A stretch of 64,000 bases of DNA from Sindora glabra (Eukaryota; Streptophyta; Magnoliopsida; Fabales; Fabaceae), in the NCBI GenBank assembly GCA_020226215.1, contig CM035235.1, positions 498,501 to 562,500 of the forward strand, in the 5' to 3' direction. Within the stretch, counting starts at the first letter, position 1. Each line of letters starts with the position of its first letter. Shown here piece by piece: positions 46,870 through 60,489 of the stretch. The notes beneath the pieces were generated by a model. The model was not told the DNA's origin. It searched no databases and worked only from the letters and a program-made list of their open reading frames with translations. The position numbers were made by a program, and so were the translations under genes.

Positions 46870-49800
46870 TTCCAAAATAATAAAAAACATCATGTGTATT
46901 AAAAATAAAATTTAAAATTAAGCTTAAAATTTTTTATATTTATTAAATTAAATTTTATAAATTTATTCTATTACCCTAATTTTAATAATAATTTTTATTT
47001 ATATTTAAAATTTATTTTTAATACATTGTTAAACTAAACTAACATTAAACATACTCTTTATGAAAAATGAGTCCATTTCATCATCAGGAAGTAATGATCC
47101 ATCCATCCCTAAGCTAGTAATTAAGCCATCAATTTATCCAAATTTCAGTGGCAATAATTAAGCAAAAGCAATCAACTTTAATTAATATTAAATTTATATC
47201 AGCCATTCAAAGACAAAAAACCATCAACCTCTAGCTAAGGTTCAAGTCACACAAATCAAATTATCATAAGTTTAGAATTCACATATTGTTTAATAAAAAA
47301 AATTCAAAATTGACTAGTTACCTATGCATCCTTTACGTAGCCTTTACCCTCGTCATCAACCTATGCATTGTGTATAAATTTGTCCAAAATCCAAAATTTT
47401 CAAGTTGATTAATTTTGCGCCACCAATAATAGCAAGAGTCAATAGGTCAGTTCATTGTCCAACGATAATTTTTACTCTTTTTTTTTTTAACAGTCGAAAT
47501 AATTAAAATATAAAACACATATAAAAATTATGAATCCAATTATAAATGTGGAAAAAAATACTTAAAAAATTGGATGCCACGTCAGACGTTCTTGGACTAA
47601 ATTTTACATTTTATATTTATCTTTATTTATATATTTTATATTAACTGTAACATTTTCTATTTCCTTTTATATCAAGTTTCATTTTTATAACTTACTACAT
47701 GTATTAATGGTGATGTTCTTTAGTCTTTTTTTTTAATCAAATATTATTTTTATAATTAACTACATGTCAATTTATTATTTCTTCTCGATAAATATTATAT
47801 CACAATAAATCACACATACAATTAGTATAAATGACTAAATCTTTTATTTATATATAGCAATTTATTTTAAATTAAGAAAAAAATTAAAATTCCTATTTTT
47901 CCTCATTTATTATATTTTCATGATCCTTTTGATTTATTTCCTTAATTTATAAAGTTTTCTAATTTTCTTGCATTTTCTTCCTTTGTGGAATAATTTCCTT
48001 GATTTCTTTTTATTTATTTATTTTATTTTCATAATCTCTTTAATTTCTTTTCTTGATTTACTATATTTTCTAGGCTAAATCTCTCATTTATATATAACAA
48101 TTTATATTAAATTGAACAAAAATTCTCTAATTTTTCTCTTATTTATTATATTTTCACAATCTTTTATAATTTTTGTCCTTGATTTACTAAATTTTTATAA
48201 TTTTCATACATTTTCTTTCTCTCCAAAATAATCTTACTAATTTCTTTCTCTTATCCAGTTGATTTCTATGAGCATTGGTTGACCATTAGCAATTAATTTA
48301 TTCACTTCAGCAAAAATCACACCTTTCTCTTCGATTGATTTTCATGTCCATTTTCATTTCTATATTATATCATCAAAAGATATTTAAAGCCTTACTAACA
48401 ATCTCTTTACCTCTTTTTTTTTCTTTTCTATTAGCCGAGCTTCTTTTATCTCGCCTTTTTTCTCATGTCTCATAATTTTAAATCTTAAAAGTTACGATTA
48501 GTCCTAACTCCAATCAAATAAGCCATTTAGTTTATAAGTGATATTGTTTTGCTATTGATAATAATAACATGTCTCTTTATTATGGTTGTTAATAGATGAG
48601 TATTGATCTCTTAGGAAATACTTCTATTTTTTATTTTCTTTTATTAATATTATTTTCTTTTTTTATTACTTTTTGTGTAGTTATATATGGCATGATTGTA
48701 TTGAAAAAAATTTTTTAATAATAAAAAAATTTACTTTCTAATTTTAATATTCATTTAGTCTATTTTGTTAAAATATAATATACAATAATATTAAAATTTT
48801 AATACTATAACAAAATTAGACATTTTTCTATTTGAAAATATTAATGTGCAATATTTTGCTTAAAATAGCTATATGAGTGAGAATAGATTTTAGTAATGAG
48901 TTTAGATATTGATATTTTTTAACCAAAGAAGTAAGCAAAGAAGAATTTCATTCTAACAAAGAATCCTTTCTATTAGTCTTCTCTTTTTACAAGTATTATA
49001 GTTTGTATCAATTTTTTTATGTAAAGTAAATTTGTTATGAGTGACTTGCATTATTATGTAAGATGAATTATTTTTTCCTATAATTCTAGATGTGGCATAA
49101 GGTTGATGTACATTTATCTTTTCATTGCAAGTTGATAAGATGAAAAAAAAAAACTTTACATGTTTACCATTAAGAAGTTATGTAATGCAATTTTTCTATT
49201 AAAGAAGGAAGTGTGTATATATATATATTTGAATTTCTATTAAATGTAAATGTATATTCATCTTTCCATTGCATATTAAATTTCAATCATTAGCTATATT
49301 TAGCATATATACATTTGCATTACAATATATAACTTTTGAATAGATTGATATGTTTAATCAATAAGATATTTTTTATTTAAAAAGTTTTTGAAAAGATTAT
49401 AAATTAGATAATTTTTTATTATCTATAACAATTTACATTAATATAGAATTAAGGATGGATATAAGTACTTTCAATTTCATATAAATAAATGCTATTTCTT
49501 TTATATGTATATATATATGATTTTACATTATTTTTCTTAAATTTAATTTGTTTTAATATTTACACATGTATGCATTCTTCTAATTGTGGTAATGATTACT
49601 ATTAATATAATATTATAATAATATGATAACTTTATCGATTAGCAATAAGTTAAAAAAATATATAGTACATCCTCTTACTTAACTTAAATATAAATTAATA
49701 TACCAACATATTTTACATTAATTATTTAGATATCTTATAATTTAAAATTTAAAAATATGTTATAAACTAAAACTAATTAAACTGTGCATTGCATGGGCTA

Positions 49801-51097
49801 CAAGTTAGTATTATATATTAACTATAATATTTTTATTTTTTATTGTAATAATAATTATTTTCATAATTTATCATATGGTAATTCATTATTTTTAATGAAA
49901 AATTAATTCATAATTTCTTTTTTACCTGAAAGATAAATTATGAAATGAAAAATATTTTTCTTACATTTATTTGCCACCAATAATTAGTAATAAATGTAAA
50001 ACCTTTTTTTATCTTTCTAATGTTAAATTAATTTTTAATAAAAATTTAAATTTGAATCTATAATATCATATTATATTAAAATAATTTTATTTTAAATTTT
50101 AAATTGATGGATTATCTTGAAAAAAAATCTATTCTAAGTCAATATTTGAATTTAAAATTAATTATTAATATTGAAAAAAGCTATGATGAAATTATATAGA
50201 GATGGCAACGAAGCAGAGTAATGACAAATTAATAGTATACTATCTCACCTCACAACCATGATAATCTATCCTATCCTTAATTGCAAGGCAAGTTTATGCC
50301 TCATTCTTATAATTCGGGGAGCATCAGTAATTTATAGGAAAATACAAAAAATTTAAAAAAATTTAAAATTTAAAAAAAGCTTAAAATTTATAAATTTTAG
50401 ATGCATATATAATTAATATTCAATATTTAACATAATGTGATAACATTAATCTAAAATCACATATAATTTATCTAACTAATCTTAAGTTTAAAAGAAAATA
50501 ATTAAGATAAATATTTTTAATTATAAAATTACTAAAAAATGAGTTTATAATAATATATATTTTCAAGTATAATATAAAAGATAAAAAATAATTTATAATT
50601 TTGGGGCAAATTAGGGCATAATGAGCAGTATTGCCTTATCTCATATAATTACTCCAAATCAAAAACTTACTCTGCAAGGCTAAAATTTATGCTAAATTCC
50701 CACCCCAAAATTCATTTTTTTGCCATCCTTAAAATCATGAAAGTTATCTTTGAATTCAATTTCAAAATTATTTATTAATCTAGATTAATAGAATGGTGAT
50801 TTGATTCCTTTTTAAAATTTTTCCTTATGATATTACCTTTTAAGAGGCCAAATGATTTAATTTATATTTGTGATGAAATAAAATAGGCATTCTAGATAAA
50901 AATTAAAATTAAATAAATTTATAATAATTTAAATATTAATTTATAACTAAGATTTAAATATACATGATAAGTTAAAGTTATTATTTATATTGGTATTTGT
51001 TTCATATAATTGAATTTTTACTAAAGGAATTTTTAGAGAATAATAAAAATTACTTGAAAGATGTAAAAAAATTAAATTTTATATTATAATAACTTAA
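46870..51097. other. AT-rich intergenic DNA
   Basis: No gene, RNA or bounded transposon is supported. Between 47,840 and 48,240 the words TCTCATTTATATATAACAATTTA(A/T)ATTAAATT and TTATTATATTTTCA recur about 230 bp apart, a faint tandem duplication. Confidence 0.45.
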
Positions 51098-51102
51098 TTA
51101 AT

Positions 51103-53657
51103 TGTCACGACCCTCACTTGATCATAACCAGCATGGAACCCCTCTACCGGTTTTCACTAACCTATTTTGTATAATTAACTTAATGTTGACTTATAAAATA
51201 TGATGCATTTATAATAGAGAATAGTAATTCAAAGATAGTATTCATCAAAATTTTTATAAAAAAATATGAAAGTTAGGAATGCTTATAATTATCTCAGAAT
51301 GAGGATAAATTAGTCTAACTAACTCTTAAAAAATCGGTTCAACATTCCATTGATTTAACTTTATGACAGACAAGAGGCCTAAAATATATTTCTATGTACA
51401 TGAATTTGTGCTATCAAAATACTATTAATAAATTCTCTGAACTTTAACTCTAAGAAGGTGGAGGTGGAGGCTCAACTTGGGAGTCTATAAAATAAAATAT
51501 AGAGGAGTGAGTCCAAGCTTCAGTGAGTGAATAATCTATAAAAATAATAATAATTTACAATAATTTATCCATCGGACTGTCCTCTTTTAACAAAATATAT
51601 CATGCTTAGACATATTAGTAAGTGAGAGCCATCAATATTAAGATTGACACATACTCATTTCATTTTCAATGTATCATATAATAATACTCACAACAAATGC
51701 ACTTAACATCATGTTTCATTGAATGGACAAACAACAATTGTAATACATTAATCCTCCTTTTAACTCTCAGGCCAATCTTATACCATACCCGCCTTATTAT
51801 CGAGAATTTTTCACATGGTATTCATAACATCCCCCACATCACATTTCTCACTTTTAATGCTACTCATGGCATGATTCTCAATGCAATTTAAACATTAGAG
51901 CTTAAGCTCCATTCAATGTAATCATAATTCAATCGTAATGCCCATTACAACATTTATCAGCATCATTATATTATACCTACAAGCGTTCACACATATCAAG
52001 GTATTCAATTCATAAAGTGTATTTCAATATATATATATATCTCATTCCATGAATGATGCAATGAGTTTATCATATCACATATTATAACACACAGCTTCTA
52101 CCTTTTTCTATCTCGATTATCCAATTCATGCAATCATCTCATATTACCATAAACCACACTATGTTTGATATTTAATGTTTAAATACTCATAGCGGTTGTA
52201 ATGAGTTATGAAAACATAATACAAATGAAGCATGGAACAGTATATGGTCTTCTTATTTGTGACCTCTGAGTAATCTTTTATGAATAACTCAAAAGTTATA
52301 AAGATAAATTCCATGAAACTTATTTCATATGAAAATAAACTAAATTATGTTTTTATAGACTCATCATTTGCCTAAATCGGCTAAGTCTTGAAAAGGTTAC
52401 ACCCTTTTTGAAAATAGATGCAAAAAGTTCATTTTTAAAATCTTGAAATTTTGACCTCTGTATACTATTTTGATGATATATTAAAATATATTTAATATTT
52501 TAATTTCAAACTAATTCCATTTGAAATTATACTCAATTATCTTTAAAATGATATGTGGTTTGTTGAAAACGGACATAAGATGAAAGAGTTATGCCCTTTC
52601 AAAGTTAGTATAAAATTCTGCAGTCGATGAATCGATTATCGATTGGTGAATAGATTCATCAACCTAGTTTTTGCCTTTGGACCCTTGGAATCAATTTGTG
52701 AATTAAGTCGTCAACCCCTAGAAGCCCAAAATCGATGGCTAACTTGATTCTAAAGCCTAGTTTCGTCTCTGGACCTCTAAAATCGATTGATGAATCAATT
52801 CACATATGAAGAACTTAGTTTTCTACAAAATTTTCATTGTACAACCGATCCAAAACACCTTATAAACACATATAATACACATCAAATCCAAGTATAATCA
52901 TTAATATACTTATCTAAGATATCATATCATCTCTTTCCATTATTTATTACTTCCATAACATCAAAATAAATCAGAATCAAGCAAAGTCACAAATCAACCC
53001 ATATCTCACATATATCTTCATATAACTTTTAAATCCATGGATTTAGCTAGATTATCTACTTACATTGTATGGAAGAGGATGTTAGAAGCTTAGTTTGATA
53101 ATTTTTTAGCCCTAATCATATGAAAATTCACCGATTCCACAGTTGGGGCTCAAAATGTTCCATAAAATCAAATAAACTTCATCAATCAAGAAGAAATAGG
53201 AGAGATTCTTGATGAAAATATTATTCTTACCTTGATTAAAGGAAGGAATCAACAAGATGTGAAATCTTCTTGCTTGATTAAGAGAATGGTGAGAGAAATT
53301 CTTGTAGAGAGAGATGGAAGAGTGGGAGGAATGAGGAGAATGAAGAGAATATAAGGCTTAAGGCCGAAATGGAAAAAATAAGACTCTAGGGGCATTTTCG
53401 AAAAAAATGCTGATAAACATTTTCCATGCTCATATACTAACTTATTTTAGTATATAACTTTACACTTCAAGATTCTAACAAACTTTTCTCAATAAAATTC
53501 ACCCAAATCATATTCCCACATTCTTATTTTTACCAATTCTATTTTCTTCCATAATTCACATATAATATTTTTAATTTACCTAAATTTACCAATTGCTTAA
53601 ACTACTCTTTCTCATGTCAAAATTTTTAATTTATTTATGATTAAGGAGGGTGTAACA
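51103..53657 (+). mobile_element. Solo LTR (2555 bp) with perfect TTAAT duplication
   Basis: Runs from TGTCACGACC to GGGTGTAACA and is flanked by TTAAT on both sides (51098-51102 and 53658-53662). No second LTR or polyprotein is adjacent. It is homologous to 30459-32930 (reverse) and to 9136-11733. Tekay-like Ty3/gypsy LTRs often start TGTCACGACC, but lineage cannot be fixed without internal sequence. Confidence 0.85.
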
Positions 53658-53662
53658 TTAAT

Positions 53663-54850
53663 AATAATTAATAAAAAATATATTATTTTAAAATTAATTT
53701 TATGTTGTAATAATTTAATTATGTATATCCTAATCATACACATTCAAAGAAAATTGTACAGGTATGGTTTTTAAGTCTTTATGTGTATGTAAAATTTATA
53801 ATAACTAATTATCAATTTAAACATATTATTTGTAGGGTAATATATGTTTCAAAATACATAATTAAATTATTGAAAATTAATATAAATTATTATTATTCAA
53901 TTCTTTTTAGTTTTTTGTGTATTAGGTCTCTCACAAATGTAAGTTATATCAATTTGATACTTCACACAATATCAATATTAATTTCATCTATTACATATTA
54001 TTTATCTATTATTTTAGTTCTATAGTCTTTAATCCATTAACAAAAATATAAATAGAGGGACAAATTTAACTAATTTATTTTTTGTGAAGGATAAATTGAT
54101 ATGAGACATTTGTGAAGGACAAATTTGGTGCAAACAAAATTAATGACATTACAAATGAATTTTAGTTTTAAAAAATAAATTTTAAAATAAAGTTATAAAG
54201 CTTTTTAGCATAAATATGTTTTTATTGTATGTATTTATGTAATGTTTTATTATTATATAATTAGTTATGCATAAGTGTATATATAAAATATATTATATTA
54301 TTAGATTAAAAAAGCAAACAAGTACGATGGTAAGACTAGGCATTTCTTAAGATGGAGAATTAAGTTCAATTTCTCGTAAATGCAATTTACAATTTTTAAA
54401 TAAATGGAGTTTCAATGGTTTACATTAGTTTGATATAGGCTAAAAGTATTAATGAATTTTTTTTACAGATGTGCAGACTTGAATCAATTGGATGATAATT
54501 CAATATATATAAATTATTTTAATTAGTTATGTTAGTTTTCATAGAAATTTTATTTTATTTTTTGTTATAAATCTCTTCGTGGTAGTATAAGTCACAAATT
54601 TACTTTGTTGTATTTGCACTTGTAGTTGAAAAGATCCATCAATCATAGGTGAACTCATGAGAAAATAAATAAATAAATAATTTATACTACAAAACTTTGT
54701 TTTTCATGATAATTTCTCATAGTTTTAATCATTGTACAAGTAACGATTTTTTATGTAGCGTTCATGGACTCATCCACTTTCCATCTTCCAAAAAATAAAT
54801 ATGTGGTGTAAATAATTACCAACCTTTAACTTGCTAATTTTTTTTTTAGT
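53663..54850. other. AT-rich intergenic DNA
   Basis: No gene is supported; an 80-codon frame at 53783-54025 has a low-complexity hydrophobic translation. A faint tRNA-like A/B-box pair at 54320-54375 was considered and not called. Confidence 0.4.
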
Positions 54851-54879
54851 TTTTTCTTAGCTGCCTCTAACATTTTTGG

Positions 54880-55690
54880 AGGTGGTGTTCTACCTTGTGG
54901 GCAAATCAAGTTACGCTTTGAAATGATGTGTTTTTATTTTATAACTTGACTAAACCAAACTAACCTTGATGGAGAGGGCTCCATACTTCAAGAGGTTTCT
55001 AATTGCTAAATTTTATGTGCAGATCCTCCAATTCCTCGCTTATTACTAGGTTTATAGTGTGGACATAACATCTTATGTATATCATCTCTTCATTCATTAC
55101 CAACCCTTGTCAATTTTTAACTTCTTTTCTTTAAATACGCTATGGCCATATCATTAGGGCTAACATTATCTATAATAATAGTAAAAAACATTCTTTATAC
55201 CCCACAAATTCAACCAATCTTATATATATATAAAGTTTTTCTTTGTATTTGGTGTGAGGAAGAGATTATTCTCTTGTCTAATTTCCAATCATTATTTACG
55301 AAATAAATAGCTAAAGTCACATAATTCAAATTTTATACACTTGTCCAGCAGATAGTAATTAAACATGTCCTAATAAAGTCATACTTCAACAAAGCGTTCA
55401 ATATAATTTCTCTTTCAAATATATCTTCATGCAAATCTCTTTCAATAGCGTTTCTAGAGGAAACATGTAATTGGGGTTGAAGCCTTTTGCTCACCTATCT
55501 TAACTTATAACCTTCGATTATTCTAAAAGATTTCTCGTCACAAATGACAATGACATAAATTAACTTCTACGCTTTTCTAAATCTAATACATGTGCCGAAA
55601 ACCTAATAATGTTTTCTCATTTTATTTTTTTTCCCATAATCTAGCACTTGTTGTTCAGTCATTTTTCAAGGTATGTGAGTACTTAAGAAA
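54880..55690 (-). pseudogene. hAT transposase relic (zf-BED RICESLEEPER-like)
   Basis: Read on the minus strand from about 55600 downward, broken frames match the middle of plant hAT transposases in order: F-R-I-I-E-G, then L-Q-P-Q-L-H-V-S-S-R-N, then C-W-T-S ... N-L-N-Y ... N-N-D-W-K-L-D-K-R-I (about 55350-55240), then I-R-C-Y-V-H-T-I-N-L-V-I (about 55110-55060; the family has R-C-x-A-H). Frames change and stops occur. The BED finger and the C-terminal dimerisation domain are not found. Confidence 0.7.
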
Positions 55691-56745
55691 GTTAGAAAAA
55701 TGACCTAATTTTTAGTAGGAAGAGCAATTTGTATCGTTCAAATTAACTTATTTATTAAATATATTAAAATAAATTAATTCATTTAATTTATTTAATAAGT
55801 TCAATTAATAAAATTTATATTATAAAATTATTTATTAAATTTAATTATTTACTATTTTAAATATTTTATTAAAATAAAAATTTTATATTTTTATTACATA
55901 TTTATAATTTAATTATTAATTAATTTTTAAATAATATTTTTAAAAGTTTAATATAAACTTTTAAATAAATTAATGTGTTAATCTGAATTTATATAAATGA
56001 ATCATATTCATATCATATTTTCTTATTATGTCAAAAATTATCAATCTAATTTTTGTAATATTATACTCTATATTTGTCACATAGAAATCTAATACATTGA
56101 GTTGTATGTTCGTTCACCTCTTCATCAAGAGCCCGTTTAAATGGTCTCATGACGTTTATCTTCCTAACTTGTAATATGAACTACTTTGTTGATCGAAGGC
56201 TCCGTAACTATTCCTTTCTCCTTATATGGAGTAATTTGTCTTTAAGAGTAGTGGGAGGTTTTCTTGACCTAGCATCTGGAGTAACTGTTGTTGCACCGAT
56301 TGGGGGATCGCCGAGCTTATCTATGTCGCATTACTTAATAAAATACAAATTGGAATTTAAATTTAAAAATGTTCATAGTTGGAGATAATAAATTGAAATA
56401 CAAATGTGAATTATATTCATCTACATCCAATAATAAAATACGAGTCCAACAGAATTTGTAATAAAAAATTAAAATAAAAAAACCAAGTGTATTCGTTAAA
56501 ATTGTGTTTTGTTCATTGCATATAGTTCAAAATTGAAAATTTTAGAAAAATTACACATTGTTAAAACTTAATATACAAATAAGAAATTATAATAAAGACA
56601 TATATTGTCATTTCTTGATCTTCTACATTTTATCTTTTTATAATTATAAAAATAATTAAATTAGTAAATATATACACATAAAAACCAAAATTTGAGAATG
56701 ATATATCAATAATCCATTTATCCTAACATATAATGCAAATTTCAC
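55691..56745. other. AT-rich DNA, with a less AT-rich island at 56110-56340
   Basis: The island can be read on the minus strand as A-R-S-R-K-P-P-T-T-L-K-D-K-L-L, which might be an N-terminal piece of the hAT gene to its left, but the link is unproven. Confidence 0.3.
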
Positions 56746-56753
56746 TTCACATG

Positions 56754-57038
56754 GAGGTGTTTAATGGGTTAGCCTACACTGCCCGCATGAGTTGGGTTTG
56801 TTTAGGCCAGTCTATTAAAACTTATGTTTTATGTAAATTTATTTTAATTGATCCAATTTATATAAAAATTTATAAAGCTTGCAAATTTTATCTTATAAAC
56901 GGCTTTGGCTCACGTGTTAGCTTATAACTCGTATAGGTTGAGTCTCATTTAAATTTGTATTTTTACAAGCCTACTTTTAACAAGTCTGATCCGTGAAAAG
57001 TCATAGACTAATCCACGGATCCTTGGGTCAAAAACCTA
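56754..57038. mobile_element. Possible degraded hAT MITE
   Basis: The left end GAGGTGTTTAATGGGTTAGCC and the reverse complement of the right end TAGGTTTTTGACCCAAGG are loosely inverted, and both ends are G+C-rich like the MITE at 2580-3051. No matching 8-bp flanks were found. Confidence 0.3.
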
Positions 57039-58075
57039 TAAAGGACTCCTAACTTTGCATCTTAGTCATGCTTTAGGAATTATTCAAATGAGAAGCTTCT
57101 GTGAATGCCATTCGAACTTATACCATTCCAACACTAACACCCTGCTCCTTATCTTTAACATCCATTAACAGATATCTAAAATTGGAAATATGAATTTTAT
57201 AATTTTGATTTAAAAGAAAGCCAAAAAAAAGTCATAAAATAATAGAAGTCAAACAGAAAAACTAAAACAACAGAAGAAAACATCAAAATTGTGCAATAAA
57301 TTAACTAGATAACCAAATATCATTTAATGAAAAAATTAATTAAAATTGTGCATTGAGAAAACATTTTTCTGTCGATAACAAATTAATAATCATAAGTTAC
57401 TAGTTTGGAATCATATTAACGACACTGCAACGATTTAATAAATTACTTAGAATAAAAAATTAGTAAAATAAAAATATATAAATTTAGGATCTTAAAAATT
57501 AGCAGTTATAAGTTGCCTTATCCGCAGCAAGTTACAAGTACCCAGAAATAAAGGCTTCAGAATTTTTAAGAAATATAAATGCCAGCATACTATGAACTCG
57601 AAAGATAGGACAAAAGTTACCAGTTTAGAATTCTAAGCTCCAAGTAAGATTGAGCCTATAATCCTCATAATATTTTTTTTTCAATTATAACTCATATAAG
57701 ATTACAAAAAATAGAAACCAAGCAAACATGTACATTTCAGAAAATAAATCAAAATTCCCTAAATTACATAAATACAACAGTCATGCAAATATAAAAATAT
57801 TAACCTTAAACCCTCTACCAAATCACGCCCAAGCATTTTAGTAAAATTGAAGACTCAATTTGAAATAGAAAAAATAAAAATATAATTATATTGAAGGTGT
57901 TTCTTCCTCAAACAGCTTAGACTCTACGATCGAGCGTTCTTTCGTTTGTGATAATTAAAAAAAGGAAAAAAGAATTGAGAATTTTTATTCATTTTGTATA
58001 TTGTGGTTTAGAAAAATCTAATTTCTTTTTTCGATTATCTCTTAATGGCATTTCTCTAAATGGGATAATGGTAAT
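57039..58075. other. AT-rich intergenic DNA
   Basis: No gene or repeat boundary seen. Confidence 0.4.
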
Positions 58076-58087
58076 CCCCCCCCCCCC
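58076..58087. repeat. C12 homopolymer
   Basis: Twelve consecutive C in an otherwise A/T-rich region. The G-rich complement could form a quadruplex-like structure only with partners. Confidence 0.9.
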
Positions 58088-58139
58088 ATATCTCAAGAAA
58101 TCGAATTTCCTTATTTTAAAATATGAATTTATTATCTTT

Positions 58140-58440
58140 GATGATGATAATAATAATAAATAATATTTAAAATAAATAATTATTATAAAATTATAATACA
58201 TAATAAATATGAAAAAAATAATTGATAATATTAAGAAAATATTAATTTTAAATAATAATAAAATAATAAACAATGAAATTAAAAATAATAGTGATAATAA
58301 CATTAATAAGAACATAATAATAAAAACAATAATAATTACAAAATAGTGATAAATAAATGATGAAATTAAAAATATAATATTAATAATTATCAATACCAAA
58401 ATAATAAATAATTATAAAAATAATAATATTAGTTAAGAGG
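58140..58440. repeat. Degenerate (AAT)n/(GATAAT)n block
   Basis: Loose AATAAT and GATAAT words fill the stretch. A 136-codon minus-strand frame here (57989-58399) is only the Ile/Leu/Phe translation of this repeat and is not a gene. Confidence 0.65.
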
Positions 58441-58845
58441 GAATTAACAGATAATAAATAGTTAATAACAATATAATTAATATTAATAAAATAAAAATAC
58501 TAAAGACTAATAATGATATAATAATAAATAAATCATTAAAGTGAAAAGAAAATAATGACAAACATAATAATTAAAAATGCTAAAATAATAATTATAAAAA
58601 TTAATAATTTCCCTTGTACTAATTGTTAACAAATTAAATTAAGAGAATTTGATTCTCTTTCTTATTTAAATTAAATAAAATAGATAATTATAAGATATTT
58701 ATTTTCTTTCCTATGATTCTTTTTAATTCCTTTCTTTAAACCATAAGACCTTTAGTATTTTTCTTTTTTAACCCAATGATGTTTAGGTAGCGGGCTAGTT
58801 ATGGAACTTGAGGGAAAATAGAAGCGTTGAGATTATAGTCAGTTG

Positions 58846-58947
58846 ACTATTGTTTGAATCTAAAATGCAAATGAGAATGGGAAGCTCTTGTTTTTTACTA
58901 TTATTTGAATCTCAAATGCAAATGAGAATCGGAAGCTCTTGTTTTGC
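58846..58947. repeat. 51-bp tandem duplication
   Basis: Copies 58846-58896 and 58897-58947 share ACTATT.TTTGAATCT, AAATGCAAATGAGAAT and GGAAGCTCTTGTTTT with only a few differences, so the duplication is fairly recent relative to its surroundings. Confidence 0.9.
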
Positions 58948-59690
58948 AAATTGCGGCAAACTAGTTACATACACATGTCCTAGTTAACCGACCAATTTTG
59001 ATTAAATATGATTATTTTGTTACTGTTCTAATTCTTTTCAGAATAAATTTAATATTTAATCCCTTATCTATAAAAAAGTAATAATTATTATATTCTTTAA
59101 ATTTTAAACTAATATTATTAGTTTTCTATTTTTTATAATAATTATTTATCTTTTCACTTGTATATAATACTAAAATAAATGATAAAAAGTAATAATATAA
59201 TAAAAAACTAAATATGTATTCAATATTATTAACGTGAAATTTAATAATTAATTTCATTTTTTTTCATTCATTTAAAATGAAGAGATTGATAAATATAACA
59301 AAAATAAAAATAAAAAATTAATAATATTAATTATAAAATTTAAAAATGTAATAATCATCACTTTTATAAATAAGTATTTACTCTTTTTGTTATCTATTAT
59401 TATTCAGGCATAATACAGATTTCAATTAAGAAGATTTCAACGTATAGTAACTTATAATCATACCGTAATTTATCCATTCTCATTTTTCAAAGCCCCTGTG
59501 CCAACTAAAAGATGAGTGTGGCCAAAAGGATGAACAAAGTAGTTGTTTATGAAATTGTTTTTTAGAAAGGAAGAGGAAAAAACTAAAGAAAAAAATCAAA
59601 GGTAAATGATTTTATGTAAAAAAATTTATATCACTAATAAATAAGAAGAAGACACATTATTAAAAAGTTAATAAATTTTTTAATAATAAG
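58948..59690. other. AT-rich intergenic DNA
   Basis: No gene seen. Confidence 0.4.
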
Positions 59691-59694
59691 AATA

Positions 59695-60200
59695 TTTTAA
59701 TAGTTTTATTGATGGGATAATATATGTGTAAATGATACTATAAAATTAATTTACACCAATATTTAATCAAATTTAAATCCTTTAATTTGATCCTTGTTAG
59801 TATACATTTTTTTATACTATTAGGAAATGAAAAGAAAATGTTTTATAAGAAAAGTAATAATAATTAAGAATTAAGTTTAAATTTAATCTAGTATTAGCGT
59901 AAAATATTTTGCATTATAAGTGAATGATAAGAAAACATGTCATTAAAAAAAGTAATAGTAATTACAAATTTTTAATAATAGTAAAGGAGTTTTAACAATC
60001 TTTTATTGATATGGAAACACATAGATAGATAATATTGTAAAGTTAATTTACATTAATAGTGGATTAAATTTAAATCCACAAGAATTTTTAACAATAATAA
60101 AGAATTTTTAATAAATTTTTATTTATATATAAATACATGGATAAGTTATAGTGTAAAATCTTATTTGTACTAACAATAAATTAAATTTAAATCCAAATAT
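59695..60200. repeat. Three copies of a ~90-bp repeated module
   Basis: Around 59695-59790, 59990-60080 and 60100-60190 the order is: a TTTTTAATAAT(A)G word, TTTTATTGAT(A/G)..., GATA-ATA-TGTAAA, TTAATTTACA(C/T)(C/T)AAT, then (A)TTAAATTTAAATCC. Further copies lie at about 61560-61610 and 61680-61770. Confidence 0.6.
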
Positions 60201-60489
60201 ATATATGAATGTTATAAATATGTTAAGTCTATAAATGACATAAAACACATTGAATTTTTAAATTTATGTGTTAATATCATGCAATTGTATGAAAATAATT
60301 TTATAAATATTTTTATATAGGTCATTTAACCCTAAAAAAAATTGAGTCCTAAAATATTAAGTTGAGATCTACTGTTAATCAAGCCAAAGCGAAATTCATT
60401 TAAAAATAACACTTATCAAATTCTGTTATTTAAAAAGAAAAATATGTACCCTTCCATTCTAACAATTTAAAATCTTAACCACAATGCAT

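Noticed and set aside
54320..54375. Possible SINE or tRNA relic (A-box-like GATGGTAAGAC, B-box-like AAGTTCAATTTCTC)
   Set aside because: The boxes are poor matches, no cloverleaf folds convincingly, and no A-tail or target duplication is seen. A similar reversed stretch at 43760-43815 is equally weak.
57989..58399. 136-codon minus-strand open frame with a strongly hydrophobic translation
   Set aside because: It translates an AAT/TTA-type repeat into Ile/Leu/Phe runs; no start context, homology or codon bias supports a membrane protein.
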